Of a stretch of DNA of 64,000 nt, positions 17,763 through 27,397 are shown in pieces. The translations under genes and the position numbers were made by a program. Position 1 is the stretch's first letter; every line of letters starts with the position of its first letter. The notes under the pieces were generated by a model that ran no database searches, was not told the DNA's origin, and saw only the letters and a program-made list of their open reading frames with translations. Source of the stretch: Solidesulfovibrio aerotolerans. Its GTDB lineage: Bacteria; Desulfobacterota; Desulfovibrionia; Desulfovibrionales; Desulfovibrionaceae. The stretch covers positions 1 through 64,000 of the forward strand of contig NZ_WVUD01000015.1 of the NCBI RefSeq assembly GCF_009856865.1, written 5' to 3'.

Positions 17763-19743
17763 CTATATCGATATCAAACTTAGCGGCTGATGTTTGTCTT
17801 GTGGTATTAGTCTTACGTGCGTGGCTAGTGGGTAAAGCTTTGAGGGTTTTTTTTCGTTGTCTAACGGTATTACCAACTTGGAAAAATTCAATTGTGCTTT
17901 GAAGTTGTTCAGCTTGACTTGAGAGTTCTTCAGATGTCGATGCCATTTCCTCGGAAGCAGATGCGTTCTGTTGGACAACCTGATCAAGTTGAGTAATGGC
18001 TTTGTTTATCTGATCTGCACCTGAATTTTGTTCCATACTTGAAGCCGCTATCTCCTGTACTAGTTCGGCCGTTTTCTGAATATCTGGAACCATTTTGGTC
18101 AGCATTTCTCCAGCTTCTTCAGCAATTCGAACACTTGAGGTAGAAAGATCAGAAATTTCCGAAGCAGCACTTCCACTACGTTCGGCCAGTTTCCTGACTT
18201 CTGCGGCTACGACCGCAAACCCTTTACCGTGTTCACCTGCTCTAGCTGCTTCGATAGCTGCGTTAAGGGCTAACAGGTTGGTCTGACGTGCTATTTCTTC
18301 AATGATCGAAATTTTTTCAGCGATATTTTTCATGGCGGTCACAGCTGAAATGACAGCTTTTCCACCTTCTTGAGCGTCTTGTGCGGCTTTGACTGCAATA
18401 GACTGGGTTTGCTGGGCATTCTCAGCATTTTGTTTTATGTTTGAGGACATTTGCTCCATGGATGAAGAAATCTCTTCAACGCTGGCCGCTTGTTCTGTTG
18501 CACCTTGAGACATGCTTTGAGCTGAAGCAGATAATTCTTCTGAACCAGAAGCAACATTCTCTGAGGCAGATTGAATTTCAGCCACAACCTCACGCAATTT
18601 TACAACCATAGTATTAAGGGATGCTGCCAAAATACCGATTTCGTCTTTTTGATCTATTTCAAGGGTTTTGGTGAAATCTCCGTTAGACATGGCTTCGGCA
18701 AACTGAACACCCTTTTGAACTGGCCCCGTAATTGCTTTTGTTAAAACGACTGAAACGATAATACCTAGGAGAAGGGCGATAGAAAGTCCTACAACCATGG
18801 TAGTAGAGGCAGTCCCAAGACTGGTGACTGCTTCCTTCGAAATCTCACTTGTTTGATCCATCCCAGCCATTGAAGTTTGTGCGGCAGCGCTTAGTACTGC
18901 TTGACCGATTTCTGTGCTTTTGACGTTGATCTTTTGCAATTCATTCCAGTTGGTTAAAAGACCCGTCATCGAAACTTTGTAAGATTGTGCAGAATCAGAT
19001 ATAACTGCGAGTTGCTTGAGATTGATTTCATTAAAAGTGATGGTTTTAATTTTCGAGAGCAAGTCTTCAATTTTTTGAAAGTTACTCATTGCTCCTTCGA
19101 GTACCTTGGGCTCTCGAAGTGCCTGCGCTTTCCAGACCAAAATGCGTGTTTCTTTTCCGATGTCTATGACATCATTTATTAAAGAAACCTTGCTTGTCCT
19201 TTCTTTAAGTTTGTCGCCAGATGTTCCGTTGGAAATTTCTTTGGCAAGGGCATCTTCTTGGCTTTTAAGAAAATCATTGGCATTTTTCATGTAACTAGCA
19301 GCTGCTGTGTCAAGCAGTTTTCGGTCTTTATCTAGTGCTTGGATTTGAGTTACAGTTTGATCGGCAAGTTTTGAATACTCATTGACTTTGCTTTGGGCCA
19401 GAGCAACGTTTTCCCGTAGTTTGACCAGGTCAGAGTACTTGTCAGCGTGTGTTTTTGCATCAGATAAATACTTCTGAACCTGGTTAAGTTCCTTTTTACC
19501 TTCCTCGAGAAAAGATGTTTCTTCTGAAAGACTGTATCCACGCCACGCATACATTGTGAGGAATGAATGCCGCTCAACATTTGTGGCAACCGCTACTTCT
19601 GGTACGTACTGGTCAGATAGTTTTTTTGCATCTTTCTCAACAGTTGTCATATTGAAAACAGCCATTCCACCAAGCGAACACGCTATTAATATAAGTATGC
19701 CAAAGCCAATGCCAATCTTCATGCCAAGTTTAAGATTTCGCAT
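17737..19743 (-). CDS. methyl-accepting chemotaxis protein, four-helix-bundle sensor
   Basis: 668 aa, start supported by GGAGGAT. The N-terminal membrane helix (about 9-30) is followed by a periplasmic helical region of about 280 residues, a second helix (about 312-335), HAMP (about 335-390) and a signalling domain with the conserved tip [22 protein letters not shown] near residue 490. It senses a periplasmic ligand and controls CheA through CheW. CheW is encoded directly upstream (55-bp gap), but no CheA is in the window, so it must join the host array. No C-terminal CheR pentapeptide is apparent. Confidence 0.92.
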   Translation of the reverse strand: MRNLKLGMKIGIGFGILILIACSLGGMAVFNMTTVEKDAKKLSDQYVPEVAVATNVERHSFLTMYAWRGYSLSEETSFLEEGKKELNQVQKYLSDAKTHADKYSDLVKLRENVALAQSKVNEYSKLADQTVTQIQALDKDRKLLDTAAASYMKNANDFLKSQEDALAKEISNGTSGDKLKERTSKVSLINDVIDIGKETRILVWKAQALREPKVLEGAMSNFQKIEDLLSKIKTITFNEINLKQLAVISDSAQSYKVSMTGLLTNWNELQKINVKSTEIGQAVLSAAAQTSMAGMDQTSEISKEAVTSLGTASTTMVVGLSIALLLGIIVSVVLTKAITGPVQKGVQFAEAMSNGDFTKTLEIDQKDEIGILAASLNTMVVKLREVVAEIQSASENVASGSEELSASAQSMSQGATEQAASVEEISSSMEQMSSNIKQNAENAQQTQSIAVKAAQDAQEGGKAVISAVTAMKNIAEKISIIEEIARQTNLLALNAAIEAARAGEHGKGFAVVAAEVRKLAERSGSAASEISDLSTSSVRIAEEAGEMLTKMVPDIQKTAELVQEIAASSMEQNSGADQINKAITQLDQVVQQNASASEEMASTSEELSSQAEQLQSTIEFFQVGNTVRQRKKTLKALPTSHARKTNTTRQTSAAKFDIDIDDNDFEKF

Positions 19744-19798
19744 TTTATCCTCCGGTGATGTGTGTTTTTAAAAAATCAGCGCATCAGTAAAAAAACTA

Positions 19799-20311
19799 TC
19801 AAAGAGCTATGACCGGCGCTTTGTCTTGCCCAACAGCATCAAGAACGACAGCTAACTCTTGTGAGCTGAAAACTTTGTTGATGTCCAAAATTATGATAAA
19901 TACTTCATCTGACCGACCCATCCCGACAATGAAATCTTTTCGTATGGCAGTACCCATATTGGGTGGTGGCTCGATTTGTCCTTCATCCATTTCGTAGACT
20001 TCACGGACAGAATCAGATAGAATACCGAAAATAGTTTGGTCGCCTTCAAAATTAACTTCTGTAATTATAATGCACGTATTGATGGTTTTTTCGGTTTGCC
20101 CGAGGCCAAACTTTACTTTGAGGTCGACTACTGGGACTGCGTGCCCTCTTAAATTGATAACACCACAGATATAGTCCGGCGTCCTGGGCATTCTGGTGAT
20201 GGTCACATACTCAAGAACTTCTCTTACATGATTAATGCTTAAGGCGTATAACCCTTTTTCTAGGGTAAAAGTTAAGTACTGGTCATCGCAGCTATCTGTT
20301 GGTTCTTTCAT
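19799..20311 (-). CDS. cheW: CheW chemotaxis adaptor
   Basis: 170 aa, a complete single CheW domain: YLTFTLEKGLYALSINHVREVLEY at the start, then MPRTPDYICGVINLRGHAVPVVDL, a characteristic CheW block. It couples receptors to the CheA kinase. First gene of the minus-strand operon with the receptor at 17737. Ribosome site GGGAGA. Being encoded on an island without CheA, it would add to or compete with the chromosomal CheW (inference). Confidence 0.92.
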   Translation of the reverse strand: MKEPTDSCDDQYLTFTLEKGLYALSINHVREVLEYVTITRMPRTPDYICGVINLRGHAVPVVDLKVKFGLGQTEKTINTCIIITEVNFEGDQTIFGILSDSVREVYEMDEGQIEPPPNMGTAIRKDFIVGMGRSDEVFIIILDINKVFSSQELAVVLDAVGQDKAPVIAL

Positions 20312-20686
20312 CGATTTCTCCCGTCAGGTTCCCGGGTTTCAGGGTGAGTGGCCGTGCTATTTCTTTCGATGAAGCATCGCGCGTTGTACTAATGCTATGA
20401 GAGTGGTGATTTTTTAAAAAGCAATTCATATACGCTCCCAAACATCACTTTGCAGAAACTGTTAGGTTATGGAAATATATTTACTTTTTACCTCCGGTGC
20501 AAAATTTTTTCAAGCTAAATGTTTTGAGCAAAGTAGTTGCGCAAAAAAAATCAGTGGGATAAGTTATAGGGTTGGGAGCTTACGCTCAAAGTGGAATTTG
20601 CATTGTCGTTGCATTTGTAAACAGATATATGTCTCGTCTGGCATAGAAAATTGCTATTTAAAGCAGATGTTTTTTAAACAATGACG

Positions 20687-21060
20687 TTTGCGATTTCCTG
20701 GGTTTTTGCCCCAGAGGGAACCCCAAGGATCCGGCCACTGGAAAAGCCTCAAGACGGGGCTGGTAGAGAGATTTGGGGTGTCCAAGGGAAACGCAAGCCC
20801 AAATTTATCCCGGGCAAGGGCTTTAGCTGTTTGTATACAGATAAACTGTGACATCACCGACTTTTGAAAATTCCAGTTTACTGGAACTATTGATTTTCAG
20901 CAGATAGCTTGAAAGTTCGCTTAGTTGGCTCTGAATGCCATTTCGAACCAAAAATGATGGTTTCCGATGGCATAATCCTGCCATTTCCAGCCCCCGGTAG
21001 CGACCAAACCCTTTGAAACTGTCCAGTACCTGGACCTGGAGTGGGGGAGGGGCCGTACGG
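20687..21060 (+). repeat. GC-rich dispersed repeat R5 (long copy)
   Basis: It shares GATTTCCTGGG, GGAACCCCAAGG and TGGTAGAGAG with R1 and R4. On the right side it has TCCAGTTTACTGGA (20872-20885), as beside R4, and GCCCCCGGTA...CTTTGAAACTGTCC, as in R3. TGGGTTT can pair with AAGCCCA. It separates the CheW operon from the second receptor operon. The gap 20312-20686 holds nothing else convincing. Confidence 0.7.
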
Positions 21061-21136
21061 CATAGCTATCTGTCTAAAATATAATATATTTTTCAAATAC
21101 GAGTTTTCTTTCGTTTTTGACTGGACTGAAAAGCAA

Positions 21137-21475
21137 TTATTGGGCGAGTCCCAAAGTTTTACAAGATTTAAGCATTTCTCTCTGGTGGAGTAGTTCTTGG
21201 ATCTTTATGAGCCTATCGAAAATTTTAGGCAATATGGTGTCTATCCCTGAGTTTACAAAATCAGTGTAAATATGTTCAACAAAGTTTATGTCTAAATAAA
21301 AAATCTTGAGCAGCTTTTTCCTGCTATACATATTCAGGAAACTTTCGATCTCTTCAAAGTTGATTGCTAACAATTCAGAATAATACATGACGAGTAGAAC
21401 CTTTCGTTCAAAAGAGGACGGATATGTTTCGCCGAGAATGCCGTTTGATATAAATCTAAGATCTTTGTAGGGCAT
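21137..21475 (-). CDS. 112-aa hypothetical protein downstream of the second receptor
   Basis: Predicted helical, opening MPYKDLRFISNGILGETYPS. The ribosome site is weak. It follows the NIT-type receptor gene in the same direction with a 146-bp gap and ends just before R5. No known domain. A role linked to the receptor is possible by position only. Confidence 0.5.
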   Translation of the reverse strand: MPYKDLRFISNGILGETYPSSFERKVLLVMYYSELLAINFEEIESFLNMYSRKKLLKIFYLDINFVEHIYTDFVNSGIDTILPKIFDRLIKIQELLHQREMLKSCKTLGLAQ

Positions 21476-21621
21476 ATTTTTTCTGAGGGTTGGGGGGTGA
21501 GCTCAAATGTCTTTCAGATAATATGAACTCACCCCAGTTGATCTTGGCCAAAGCTTCTACTGACGATATGCACTAACGGATCAGACAGTAGGTTGATATG
21601 CTTAAATATTATTTTCCATCA

Positions 21622-23757
21622 TTATTTCCCTAGTGCAAGTGACTTCTTGCCGGCAGGAAGAGCAGACGCACTAGAACCACCGTCCGACTTCATCTCATCA
21701 ATGAGTCGCTTTAGGACCTGTGCCTGAGTGGCCAACTCACCGACTGCCTGTGCCGATTGTCTCATTCCATCGGAGGTTTCCATGGAAACCCTGTTGACGT
21801 CTTCAATGCTTCGGTTGATCTCTTCGCTAGTTGCGGATTGTTGTTCGGAAGCTGTTGCGATAGCCCGCACTTGATCCGTAGTTAAATCAACAAGCGTGAC
21901 AATTTCATTGAGAGAATCACCTGCTTTTGTCGCTAGAATCGTAACCGAACTGATCCTTTTTACTGCTAAATCAACGTTTCCAATGTTTTTATTGGCTTCG
22001 TTCTGGATGCCCCTGATCGCATCGCCTACTTCCTTCGTCGCGGTCATGGTCTTCTCTGCCAATTTCCGAACTTCATCAGCTACTACTGCAAATCCTCGTC
22101 CTGCATCACCTGCCCGAGCAGCTTCAATTGCTGCATTGAGGGCTAGAAGGTTTGTCTGGTCAGCAATATCTGAAATAACATTGAGAACTTGCCCAATTTC
22201 TAGAGCTTGTTTTCCAAGTAAAGTCATATCGTTTTTCAATTCAAGAGCTGTAGATTCTACTTCAGCAATGCCTGTGACAACTTCAGTTACCACAGTGAAT
22301 CCATCTTGTGCTTGATGTTTAGCTTGGTCTGCGGTTTCTGCTGCTTGAGAAGCATTTTTTGCTACTTCCATAACCGTAACGTTCATTTGTTCCATGGCAG
22401 TCGCAGTTTCTGCTACTCGTTGTGACTGAATTTCAGCTCCTTGAGTCGATTGTTCTATCTGTGCCGATAACTCTTCTGATGCAGAGCTAACAATTTCTAC
22501 GACACTTTCAATAGAACTAGCCGCTGCAGTCATGCCTTCAGCTTTTGCATGTTCAGCAAGTGCTTTTGCTTCTTCAGCTTCTTTCATAGCATCATTGGCA
22601 TGCTTGGATTCTTCCTCAGCTTTTTGGCTATTTGCTTCTGCTTCAGCAATTTTAGATTTTAAGTTTGAAATCATCACGTTTAAAGATGATTTAAGGCTCC
22701 CGAGTTCGTGCGAAAACTTTTCGTTAAGATTGGCGTCAAGGTTGCCGTCAGAGACTTCTTTTGCGTAAAAAATTAGATGGTTAATGGGGTGAGTTATCGA
22801 GCGCGCAAGTAAGTATGCGACTGATAATGACAAGATTAGTGTAAAACCAACGCCACAGAAAACTCGTATTAAGGCAGAAGATATTTCATCCTGAATCTTT
22901 AAAAGATTTGCAGCAATGGAAGCCATTTCCTTCGTTCTTACCGCGTTTAACGAGTCGACAACTCGCGTTATTGTGGATAAGAATTCTTTGCTATTTATTC
23001 CAAAGTTCCCGTCGTTCGCTTTGGTCAAGACTGTGTTGAATGTTTTGTTTGTGTCAGTCCAGGCTTGTGACTTTTTGCTTTCGTCGAGCAGAGTGTTGGC
23101 CTGTGAACTCAAAACCATAGCCTTTGAATCAAGATTTGCATCAATGTTGGACTTAAACGTTATGAGGCGAGTAAACATTTCTTCGTTTATTGGTTTGTCT
23201 AAAGTGAGTATCCCAGAGAGAGTGGCTCTGAGTTTCCCAGCGTTTTCCTTGGCAGTTTCTAGTATAATAATTGTCGTTAATGCTTTTCCGAATCCTCGTG
23301 TAGTCTTTGAGTTTGCAATAGCAGTTTCTGTTCCCATTAGAGTTGCAATTATTTGTCCGTAAGCATCAAAAATTTCTTTTGTCGAGCCTTTTGAGTCAGC
23401 TCGGTTTCGAATTTTATCAATTTCTGATATTGCTTGAGATGTTAAGTTTTTTGTACTTTCGCTGACTTTCGCGGTTTTTAATTCATTAATCACAGGTGAA
23501 ATTTGGCTAGTCGAAGATTTTCTCTGGTTGGCCATATCATCTTGAGAACCACCGGAGAGATATATCGATGTACGCCCTCGTTCTTTTTGTAACTCGTGTA
23601 CCAAGTCGGATACTGCCACAAAAAGCTTTGTATTATGCTCCATATTGTCTATAACACTAGATTCATCTATGCTGATTTTTGTATAGACAAAACTGATTGC
23701 TAAGAATGCGATGAGTGGGATCGCTACGAGAACGATTAGCTTGCTGGAAATCTTCAT
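21622..23757 (-). CDS. methyl-accepting chemotaxis protein with NIT sensor
   Basis: 711 aa from ATG 23757, which has AAGGA upstream; a longer frame lacks a ribosome site. An N-terminal membrane helix (about 5-27) precedes a NIT-like nitrate/nitrite-sensing domain (about 40-290) with VHELQKERGRTSIYLSGG. A second membrane helix, HAMP and a signalling domain with [20 protein letters not shown] follow. NIT domains are reported to sense nitrate or nitrite, which would let the host steer by nitrogen oxyanions. Monocistronic, or with the 112-aa gene downstream. Last cargo gene of island A before the repeated tRNA leader. Confidence 0.9.
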   Translation of the reverse strand: MKISSKLIVLVAIPLIAFLAISFVYTKISIDESSVIDNMEHNTKLFVAVSDLVHELQKERGRTSIYLSGGSQDDMANQRKSSTSQISPVINELKTAKVSESTKNLTSQAISEIDKIRNRADSKGSTKEIFDAYGQIIATLMGTETAIANSKTTRGFGKALTTIIILETAKENAGKLRATLSGILTLDKPINEEMFTRLITFKSNIDANLDSKAMVLSSQANTLLDESKKSQAWTDTNKTFNTVLTKANDGNFGINSKEFLSTITRVVDSLNAVRTKEMASIAANLLKIQDEISSALIRVFCGVGFTLILSLSVAYLLARSITHPINHLIFYAKEVSDGNLDANLNEKFSHELGSLKSSLNVMISNLKSKIAEAEANSQKAEEESKHANDAMKEAEEAKALAEHAKAEGMTAAASSIESVVEIVSSASEELSAQIEQSTQGAEIQSQRVAETATAMEQMNVTVMEVAKNASQAAETADQAKHQAQDGFTVVTEVVTGIAEVESTALELKNDMTLLGKQALEIGQVLNVISDIADQTNLLALNAAIEAARAGDAGRGFAVVADEVRKLAEKTMTATKEVGDAIRGIQNEANKNIGNVDLAVKRISSVTILATKAGDSLNEIVTLVDLTTDQVRAIATASEQQSATSEEINRSIEDVNRVSMETSDGMRQSAQAVGELATQAQVLKRLIDEMKSDGGSSASALPAGKKSLALGK

Positions 23758-24052
23758 AACAAAAAATCCTTTTAGGAGCGTACTGTATTGATCTGAGATT
23801 AGAGCCACAGTCTGGTAATTTTTTACCACAATTTTGGGACCGAGGGCAAGTAATATCTATAATTAATTAATGTGAAAGTACTAGTCAAATTTGGCATATG
23901 TCAAATTTAACACAAGTTCCAACATCACTGTTTCCAAAATTTCCCCTTGACCTCCCAGCCCGTGGGAGTGTAGTCCCCTCCGACCAACGACGAGCCAACA
24001 AGCGCCAACGTCTTTGGTACCCGAAAATTTCTGGGGAATGGAAAATTTAGGG

Positions 24053-24081
24053 TTGACTTCGGGAAGAGTTCGGAATAGATA
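24053..24081 (+). promoter_or_regulatory. intact promoter of the truncated tRNA
   Basis: TTGACT (24053-24058) and TAGATA (24076-24081) are 17 bp apart, identical to the promoter of the complete tRNA-Val. Confidence 0.7.
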
Positions 24082-24103
24082 TCACCTTCCCTGATTTGAA
24101 TTT

Positions 24104-24140
24104 AGGAGCGTAGCTCAGGGGGAGAGCACTTGCTTGACAC
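24104..24140 (+). pseudogene. truncated tRNA-Val, 5' half only
   Basis: It matches the first 37 bases of tRNA-Val: acceptor 5' strand AGGAGCG, D arm and anticodon stem with GAC. At 24141 the sequence changes to ACCACAAGCAGG and the 3' half is missing. It marks the junction of the two islands. The promoter is intact, so a chimeric transcript could run to the terminator at 24196. Confidence 0.88.
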
Positions 24141-24195
24141 ACCACAAGCAGGATTTAAACCCCTAAAATCTTTAAAGAAATCCCTATGAAAAAGT

Positions 24196-24234
24196 GATCT
24201 CGTTGGCGAGTAGCCAACGGGATTTTCTGTTTTT
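24196..24234 (+). terminator. terminator after the truncated tRNA
   Basis: The stem CGTTGGC/GCCAACG (24201-24219), extended by flanking bases, is followed by a T-rich tract on the plus strand. Confidence 0.65.
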
Positions 24235-24239
24235 ATTAG

Positions 24240-24700
24240 GTCTACTTTCGGCCTGTTTGGTGCATCCGTGGTCGGCCTGTGGCGGTCCAGCCAACTCGGT
24301 TCCAAATCTGCCCTCCTGGGCTTTGGACGGCCTGGCCCATGTCATTTCCCCGGGCCTGCCTCCGGCTTCTCTATGGGCCAAATATCGACCTTCTCGGCCA
24401 CCTCTGGGGTTTGGTGCCGAATAAAACTGTGGTCCACCTCCTGGGTATTTTCTTTTCCCAATCTGCCGGTTTCTCTTTCCCCTGGCATCTGCTAACGTTT
24501 GCTTGGCACCAGTGCCATTCTGGCTGTCCGCCGCATCCGGTCAAAACCCGCTGTCCTGGCCATGATCCGGGGGAATGACCTTCCCTGTGGCGGTTTATGT
24601 GCACTGGTTATACCCATGGGGTAGGGCAGGTACACTTCCCAGAGGACAACCCGACACTTGCCGTTAAAAGATCCTCCTCCGTCCTCAACCTTAAGAGTTT
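24240..24700. other. GC-rich stretch without a supported gene
   Basis: Base composition differs sharply from the AT-rich surroundings. Many overlapping short frames exist on both strands, none with a ribosome site. Words such as GGCCTGGCCCATG and CCCCGGGCCTG recall the R repeats in reverse orientation, but I cannot align it with confidence. It may be a degenerate repeat or an integration-host sequence at the end of island B. Confidence 0.35.
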
Positions 24701-24879
24701 CCATGGGTTTGTAAGAGAATCTTTGTTTTAAAAGAGAATCGAATAAGTGTTTCGTAAAGATTGAATTTTAAAAAATTACAGAAGTCGAAGCTAAATTAAA
24801 ACAAGATAAACTTATTGATTTGTTATAATATTAAATCCAGCTTAGTCAATGTCTGATTGTTCTTTGACAACTTAAAAAT

Positions 24880-24915
24880 GGAGGCAAGACACCTCTGCTA
24901 AGGTATCTTGCCTCC
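24880..24915 (-). terminator. terminator of the 85-aa gene
   Basis: GGAGGCAAGA pairs with TCTTGCCTCC, with further pairing inside (ACC/GGT). The minus strand continues into ATTTTTAAG. Confidence 0.75.
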
Positions 24916-24925
24916 GGGTCATCCC

Positions 24926-25183
24926 CTATTTCTTGCAAAAATAAGCTTCAAGATCTCTTTCTTCTTGAAGATTTTGATGAAAAGTCTCACAATTGCTGTC
25001 AAATCTTGCTTTTTCTGCTGCTTTGATTGCTTTGATGTTGTATTTAAATTCATTCATAGTATATTTATCTTTTACTGGAACATAATGCTTCGCATAGCAA
25101 GACTTGCAAAGAAACTTCCACTCTTCACCGACTTTGCAATTAAACTTATGGGTGTTGTCCCACAAACAAGTTTTTCTAGACAT
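24926..25183 (-). CDS. 85-aa zinc-ribbon-like protein
   Basis: Small basic protein with spaced cysteines: CLWDNTHKFNC, then WKFLCKSCYAKHY, a pattern suited to binding one zinc ion. The C-terminal half is helical and charged. No strong ribosome site. It lies downstream of the integrase in the same direction, 77 bp beyond, each gene with its own terminator. It could be an accessory of integration or excision by position (inference). Confidence 0.6.
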   Translation of the reverse strand: MSRKTCLWDNTHKFNCKVGEEWKFLCKSCYAKHYVPVKDKYTMNEFKYNIKAIKAAEKARFDSNCETFHQNLQEERDLEAYFCKK

Positions 25184-25220
25184 AGTATTTCTCGTTAGTT
25201 TTATAGTTTACAAAAATAGT

Positions 25221-25256
25221 TGAAGCGGAACACCTTGGTAGAGGTATTCCGCTTCA
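25221..25256 (-). terminator. terminator of the integrase gene
   Basis: TGAAGCGGAA pairs with TTCCGCTTCA, with inner ACCT/AGGT pairing. The minus strand continues into CTATTTTTG. The inner ACACCT...AGGTAT matches the hairpin at 24880. Confidence 0.75.
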
Positions 25257-25260
25257 ATCC

Positions 25261-26385
25261 CTAGGCAATAGATAGTCCAGGTAGTAAACGTACTGCTCTT
25301 TCCTTTTCTCCTTCCATGTAATGGTAATAGGTATCAGCAGTCATCTTGACGGTGGAGTGACCCATCATCTTGGATACAGCTGCTAGATCAGCTCCTTTGC
25401 TCAACAAGGTTGTTGCAAAGAGATGCCTAAGATCATACATTCTTGTGGGATAGGTAATCCCAGCACGTTGGCAAGCATTTTTAAATGCTTTTCGAATGGT
25501 CGTTAAGCTTCTGCCCATGTACTCAATTACATAGCCAGAGATCGAACTTTTTCTGACCTCTTCCATTCGTTTTAGAAAGTCAGGATTGATTGGAACAGTT
25601 CGATATGTTTTTGTTTTGCTTGCATAGATACGGATAGTTCCATCTTTGAAATCTATGTCCTGCCATCTCAAAGATAGAAGTTCAGATTCCCCAGGACGAG
25701 TCCCTAGATTAAAGCAGACTTCCATTGCCCATTGTAAATGGGGTTCAGCATGTGCTATGATCTTCTTTACGTCTTCAACAGTTAATTTCAAGTCCCATGG
25801 TTGTACCTTTGGCTTCTTCCAGTGTTTCAAGGGATTGACCGAAGTAAACCCATTGTCGATACCGAAGTTGAAGATAAAACTTACATAGTCACAGTATTTA
25901 TTGACTGTATACTGTGAACGAACCTTGCCAGTACGGTTACTTACTCCTTTGAAGTGTAAGATGAATGGAATCATGTCATCTTGATAGGTTAAGGAGTTAA
26001 TTGGTTTGTCACCAAGCACCGGGACGAATACATAATTCAGAAGATGATCAATGTTTTTGATATGCTTCTCAGTTCTCCCTGAAGCACGCATGTGATCGAG
26101 GTATTTTTTTCCCAGAACTGCCAGGGTCATGCCGGAGGGTTGCGGAGTGATGGCCTGGTTGGCCGCCATATCCCCTGTACTGGCCGTATTAGCCGCCAGA
26201 ACGGCCCCGGCAACCGAATCCGGATCAGGGATCGGAAGCCCCTGCTCAAGGGCATCAAGGACCGCAGAGTTGAAAGCAGCGGCACGAGCTTGAGCGAGAT
26301 CACCTCTCCCAAACGACTTATCATGCCGTTTACCATCTTGATTCCAATAAACCATCCATCGGCTATCACGTTGATAAATACCCAT
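25261..26385 (-). CDS. int: tyrosine-recombinase integrase of island B
   Basis: 374 aa, start supported by GGAG. It opens with an Arm-type DNA-binding region (GIYQRDSRWMVYWNQDGKRH), then a SAM-like core-binding domain (about 110-195) and a catalytic domain. Catalytic residues are visible: Arg in LGTRPGESELLSLRW, Arg in YDLRHLFAT, His in MMGHSTVKMT and Tyr in DTYYHY. The first catalytic-box His is Tyr, a common variant. It lies within 1.2 kb of the left island junction, the expected place for the enzyme that integrates at tRNA-Val. A Gly/Ala-rich linker (about 55-85) of higher GC content is unusual. Confidence 0.92.
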   Translation of the reverse strand: MGIYQRDSRWMVYWNQDGKRHDKSFGRGDLAQARAAAFNSAVLDALEQGLPIPDPDSVAGAVLAANTASTGDMAANQAITPQPSGMTLAVLGKKYLDHMRASGRTEKHIKNIDHLLNYVFVPVLGDKPINSLTYQDDMIPFILHFKGVSNRTGKVRSQYTVNKYCDYVSFIFNFGIDNGFTSVNPLKHWKKPKVQPWDLKLTVEDVKKIIAHAEPHLQWAMEVCFNLGTRPGESELLSLRWQDIDFKDGTIRIYASKTKTYRTVPINPDFLKRMEEVRKSSISGYVIEYMGRSLTTIRKAFKNACQRAGITYPTRMYDLRHLFATTLLSKGADLAAVSKMMGHSTVKMTADTYYHYMEGEKERAVRLLPGLSIA

Positions 26386-26477
26386 AATAAACTCCAGAGT
26401 AGAAGTTGAGAATAGACAAAGACGATGAACAAGTTACATGTTCATCTTCAAAAGCAGAATTTTGTAATCAATTGAAC

Positions 26478-26502
26478 TAAAAGGGGCAGAACACCCCTTT
26501 TA
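26478..26502 (-). terminator. terminator of the small recombinase gene
   Basis: AAAAGGGG pairs with CCCCTTTT around a seven-base loop, directly after the gene stop. The run of T bases is part of the stem. Confidence 0.65.
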
Positions 26503-26509
26503 AGGTAAG

Positions 26510-27067
26510 TTAAATGGTATTCAGCAGAATTTCTTCAACTTCCTCCTCTTGCACTCCTAGATAACGCCTAGTTATGGAAGGACTGCTATGATTTAAACGT
26601 TTAGCTAAAACTTCCCAGCTAACTCCAAATGTTTTTCGTTGATGGTAACACCAAGTCTTTCTAAGACTATGTGCTCCAAAGTTGCCTATAAGATTTATCT
26701 CATCTGCCCATCTTTGGACCATCTGCGTAACGGCATAGGTGGTTATCGGGTAGTTTTTACCCTTCCTGCTTTTAAACAGGAAGTGATCATCAACTAGGTC
26801 AATGGTTTGAAAATATTCGTTCATAACGGCAAAGATCTCTTTGTTCATGATGAACACGTTATCCTTGCCAGTTTTCTTCTCCTTTATGGAGATTCTCTCT
26901 CCCAAGTCGCATGTTTTGACATCACTGATCTTAAGAGCAAGCATATCTTGCACTCTCAGGCCAGAATTGACTCCCATTGTGAAAAGTAGTCGATCACGAG
27001 GGTTGTTGCTTAAGAGCTTCTTAATGCTCTTAATATTTTTCAACTCAATGATTGGGTCTACCTTCAT
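26510..27067 (-). CDS. catalytic-domain-only tyrosine recombinase
   Basis: 185 aa from ATG 27067, which has AGGAGGA upstream. The whole protein is a tyrosine-recombinase catalytic domain: Arg in NSGLRVQDMLALKI, HSLRKTW (His and Arg), LNHSSPSITRRYLG (second His and Tyr). There is no core-binding or arm-binding domain, as in small integrases and resolvases of phages and plasmids. It is distinct from the full-length integrase 120 bp away. Possible roles are multimer resolution, inversion or cargo recombination; the sequence does not decide. Confidence 0.82.
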   Translation of the reverse strand: MKVDPIIELKNIKSIKKLLSNNPRDRLLFTMGVNSGLRVQDMLALKISDVKTCDLGERISIKEKKTGKDNVFIMNKEIFAVMNEYFQTIDLVDDHFLFKSRKGKNYPITTYAVTQMVQRWADEINLIGNFGAHSLRKTWCYHQRKTFGVSWEVLAKRLNHSSPSITRRYLGVQEEEVEEILLNTI

Positions 27068-27354
27068 AACTAGGTTCCTCCTAAGTTCGAATTTAGTTGT
27101 AGGATTATATAATCGTACATTCAAAACAGGGGTTCAGCAGGACCTCCCAGATACACTGGAACGATCCTGTTGGAATTCAAAGACTTATGGAGCCTCTAAC
27201 TCCCAATGTACGTTTTTACGGAAAATCGTACATTGGTATATTTTTGAATATCTATATTCTTTTGCTTAAAATCGCATAAGAAGATTCAAGATTGAGCGAA
27301 TATATCTTGCTGATTTATTTGTAAATCGTATTGAAATTAAAGACGAAACAAAGA

Positions 27355-27386
27355 ATAATGCCAAGCATGTGTTTGCATGGCATTAT
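27355..27386 (-). terminator. terminator of the HTH regulator gene
   Basis: ATAATGCCA pairs with TGGCATTAT. The minus strand continues into TCTTTGTTTCG. It lies just after the gene stop. Confidence 0.65.
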
Positions 27387-27397
27387 CCAACAAATGG

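Larger units (their letters stand above)
23896..24140. repeat. left copy of the tRNA-leader direct repeat (attachment junction)
   Basis: It aligns without gaps to 41411-41655, offset 17,515 bp, with scattered mismatches. It contains the tRNA promoter and the tRNA 5' half and stops matching within the anticodon loop after GCTTGACAC, which I take as the crossover region. Confidence 0.85.

Noticed and set aside
20469-20684. 71-codon plus-strand frame between CheW and R5
   Set aside because: Cys- and Lys-rich translation of AT-rich intergenic DNA, no ribosome site.
24104-24140. A second functional tRNA-Val
   Set aside because: The 3' half of the anticodon arm, T arm and acceptor 3' strand are missing.
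24194-24704. Several overlapping frames of 65-99 codons in the GC-rich stretch
   Set aside because: They overlap on both strands with no ribosome site and no protein-like pattern.
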